A DNA stretch of 64,000 nt from Alkalicoccobacillus plakortidis (GTDB lineage: Bacteria; Bacillota; Bacilli; Bacillales; Bacillaceae_D). Under the pieces are notes generated by a model. It did no database searches, was not told where the DNA came from, and saw nothing but the letters and a program-made list of their open reading frames with translations. Position 1 is the first letter of the stretch. Every line of letters starts with the position of its first letter. The translations under genes were made by a program, and so were the position numbers. Below, in pieces: positions 63,090 to 64,000 of the stretch. The stretch spans positions 1,054,001 through 1,118,000 of the forward strand of contig NZ_JAMQJY010000001.1 of the NCBI RefSeq assembly GCF_023703085.1, read 5' to 3'.

Positions 63090-64000
63090 TTATGTGCGAT
63101 ATCCTGCATTTATTCGAACATAGTCATACGTTAAATCGCATCCCCATGCTTTTCCAAAGCCTTCAGCTACATGTAAGTTCACTTGAATAAGAATCGTTTC
63201 TTCATCTGTCATATAAGCAGTTGCTTGCTCCTCAGAAAAAACAATCGGTTGACTATTTTTGAGTGTCGCAGTATTTCCTATTGAGATATCTATATTTTCG
63301 GGATCAATTGTGCAGCCACTGTAGCCAATCGCACAAATAATTCTGCCCCAGTTTGCATCTTTACCAAAAACAGCTGACTTGACTAGATCAGAACCAACAA
63401 TTTGTTTGGCTACTTTTCCAGCTTCCTCGTCATTTAAAGCTCCACTTACTTGAACTTCAATTAACTTTGTTGCTCCTTCACCGTCACGCGCAATCTGTTT
63501 GGAAAGTGATTCACAAGCCTGCTTTAACGTTTCATAAAAAGCGGCCCAATCAGGATGGGTTGGTGTTAATGGTTGATTCTCAGCTAGCCCTGATGCCATC
63601 ACAACAACCATATCGTTTGTAGATGTGTCCCCATCTACAGTAATGCGGTTAAATGTCTGGTTTGTAATGCTAGACAACGCATGTTGTAAATGACTTGATT
63701 CAATGACAGCGTCTGTTGTGACAAAAGAAAGCATCGTCGCCATATTCGGATGAATCATACCCGATCCTTTTGCGACACCACCAACAGACACGGTTTTTCC
63801 ATCTACAACAGTTTGAAAGCAGGTCTGCTTCGTCGTCGTATCTGTTGTCAGAATGGCTTCGTTAAATTCAATAGCTGCGCCATCTAAATCACTCGGCTCT
63901 AATTGACTAATACCTGCTGTTACTTTATCAATAGGGAGGTACTCACCAATGACACCTGTTGAAGTGACAGCAACAAGGTGATCCGGAAGTCCAAATTGTT
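63090..64000 (-). CDS. argJ: Bifunctional ornithine acetyltransferase/N-acetylglutamate synthase, partial
   Basis: The C-terminal 303 codons of ArgJ; the start is beyond the right edge. The frame is open from 64000 down to the stop at 63090. It contains 'VAVTSTGVIGEYLP', the self-cleavage site 'KGSGMIHPNMATMLSF' (cleaved before the Thr), 'NRITVDGDTSTNDMVVVMAS' and 'VFGKDANWGRIICAIGYSG'. A GTG at 63791 is internal. Makes the operon a cyclic arginine pathway; argC is expected upstream. Confidence 0.96.
   Translation of the reverse strand, partial: QFGLPDHLVAVTSTGVIGEYLPIDKVTAGISQLEPSDLDGAAIEFNEAILTTDTTTKQTCFQTVVDGKTVSVGGVAKGSGMIHPNMATMLSFVTTDAVIESSHLQHALSSITNQTFNRITVDGDTSTNDMVVVMASGLAENQPLTPTHPDWAAFYETLKQACESLSKQIARDGEGATKLIEVQVSGALNDEEAGKVAKQIVGSDLVKSAVFGKDANWGRIICAIGYSGCTIDPENIDISIGNTATLKNSQPIVFSEEQATAYMTDEETILIQVNLHVAEGFGKAWGCDLTYDYVRINAGYRT

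Overview
The window reads as a chromosomal segment of a low-GC, endospore-forming Firmicute of the Bacillaceae, probably one of the alkaliphilic Bacillus relatives. The basis is gene content and order: yjbC-spx-mecA-coiA-pepF, spxH-yjbI-yjbK, yjbL-relQ-nadF-yjbO, trpS-yjbA-yjaZ, fabH-fabF, comZ, yjaV-yjaU-yjzC and argJ-argB-argD-carA-carB-argF all match the order known from Bacillus subtilis, mostly on the minus strand here. SD sequences are strong (AGGAGG type) and TTG/GTG starts are common. No rRNA, tRNA, IS element, prophage or CRISPR array was seen.

Layout. 1-10.2 kb: an accessory locus of sugar-nucleotide and glycosyltransferase genes around a CgeB-family protein, with small low-complexity proteins preceded by three sigma-K-like promoters (CATANNNTA); I read it as a spore-surface (coat/crust glycan) locus. 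10.2-15.3 kb: fabI, pseudouridine synthase, NAD kinase, RelQ, YjbL, YjbK, YjbJ. 15.5-22.7 kb: truncated globin, SpxH, PepF, CoiA, MecA, Spx, YjbC, a competence and thiol-stress proteolysis module. 23-36 kb: mixed housekeeping (hemolysin III, HD hydrolase, diacylglycerol-type glycosyltransferase, TrpS, YjbA, YjaZ, a second small alarmone synthetase, pantothenate kinase, an ArsR-type regulator, a CAP protein, a SleB-type hydrolase). 37-47 kb: a DHH-CBS-nucleotidyltransferase fusion, a PadR operon, a DUF3900-type protein, and an ECF sigma/anti-sigma pair upstream of asnB. 47-55.8 kb: fabH-fabF under a FapR operator, comZ, release factor 3, a glyoxalase-fold protein, yjaV-yjaU-yjzC. 55.9-64 kb: the arginine and carbamoyl-phosphate operon, cut inside argJ.

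Two patterns run across the window. First, eight conserved genes carry single-base frameshifts. In four of them (a Gfo/Idh/MocA dehydrogenase, fabI, a CAP-domain gene, prfC) the lesion is identical: CCAGC has become CCAAGC, and removing the extra base restores a family-typical protein. The repetition on either coding strand points to a systematic DNA-level or base-calling cause, not to gene decay. Second, three intergenic spaces hold degenerate tandem arrays with 20-21 bp periods, one of them organised into a 62-bp higher-order unit; these are the least explained structures here.

Regulatory sites readable by eye include a cre box, two FapR operators, palindromic operators in front of the ArsR and PadR genes, a divergent promoter pair sharing a self-complementary -35 box, and many intrinsic terminators. 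All functional calls come from motif reading; no database search was run.
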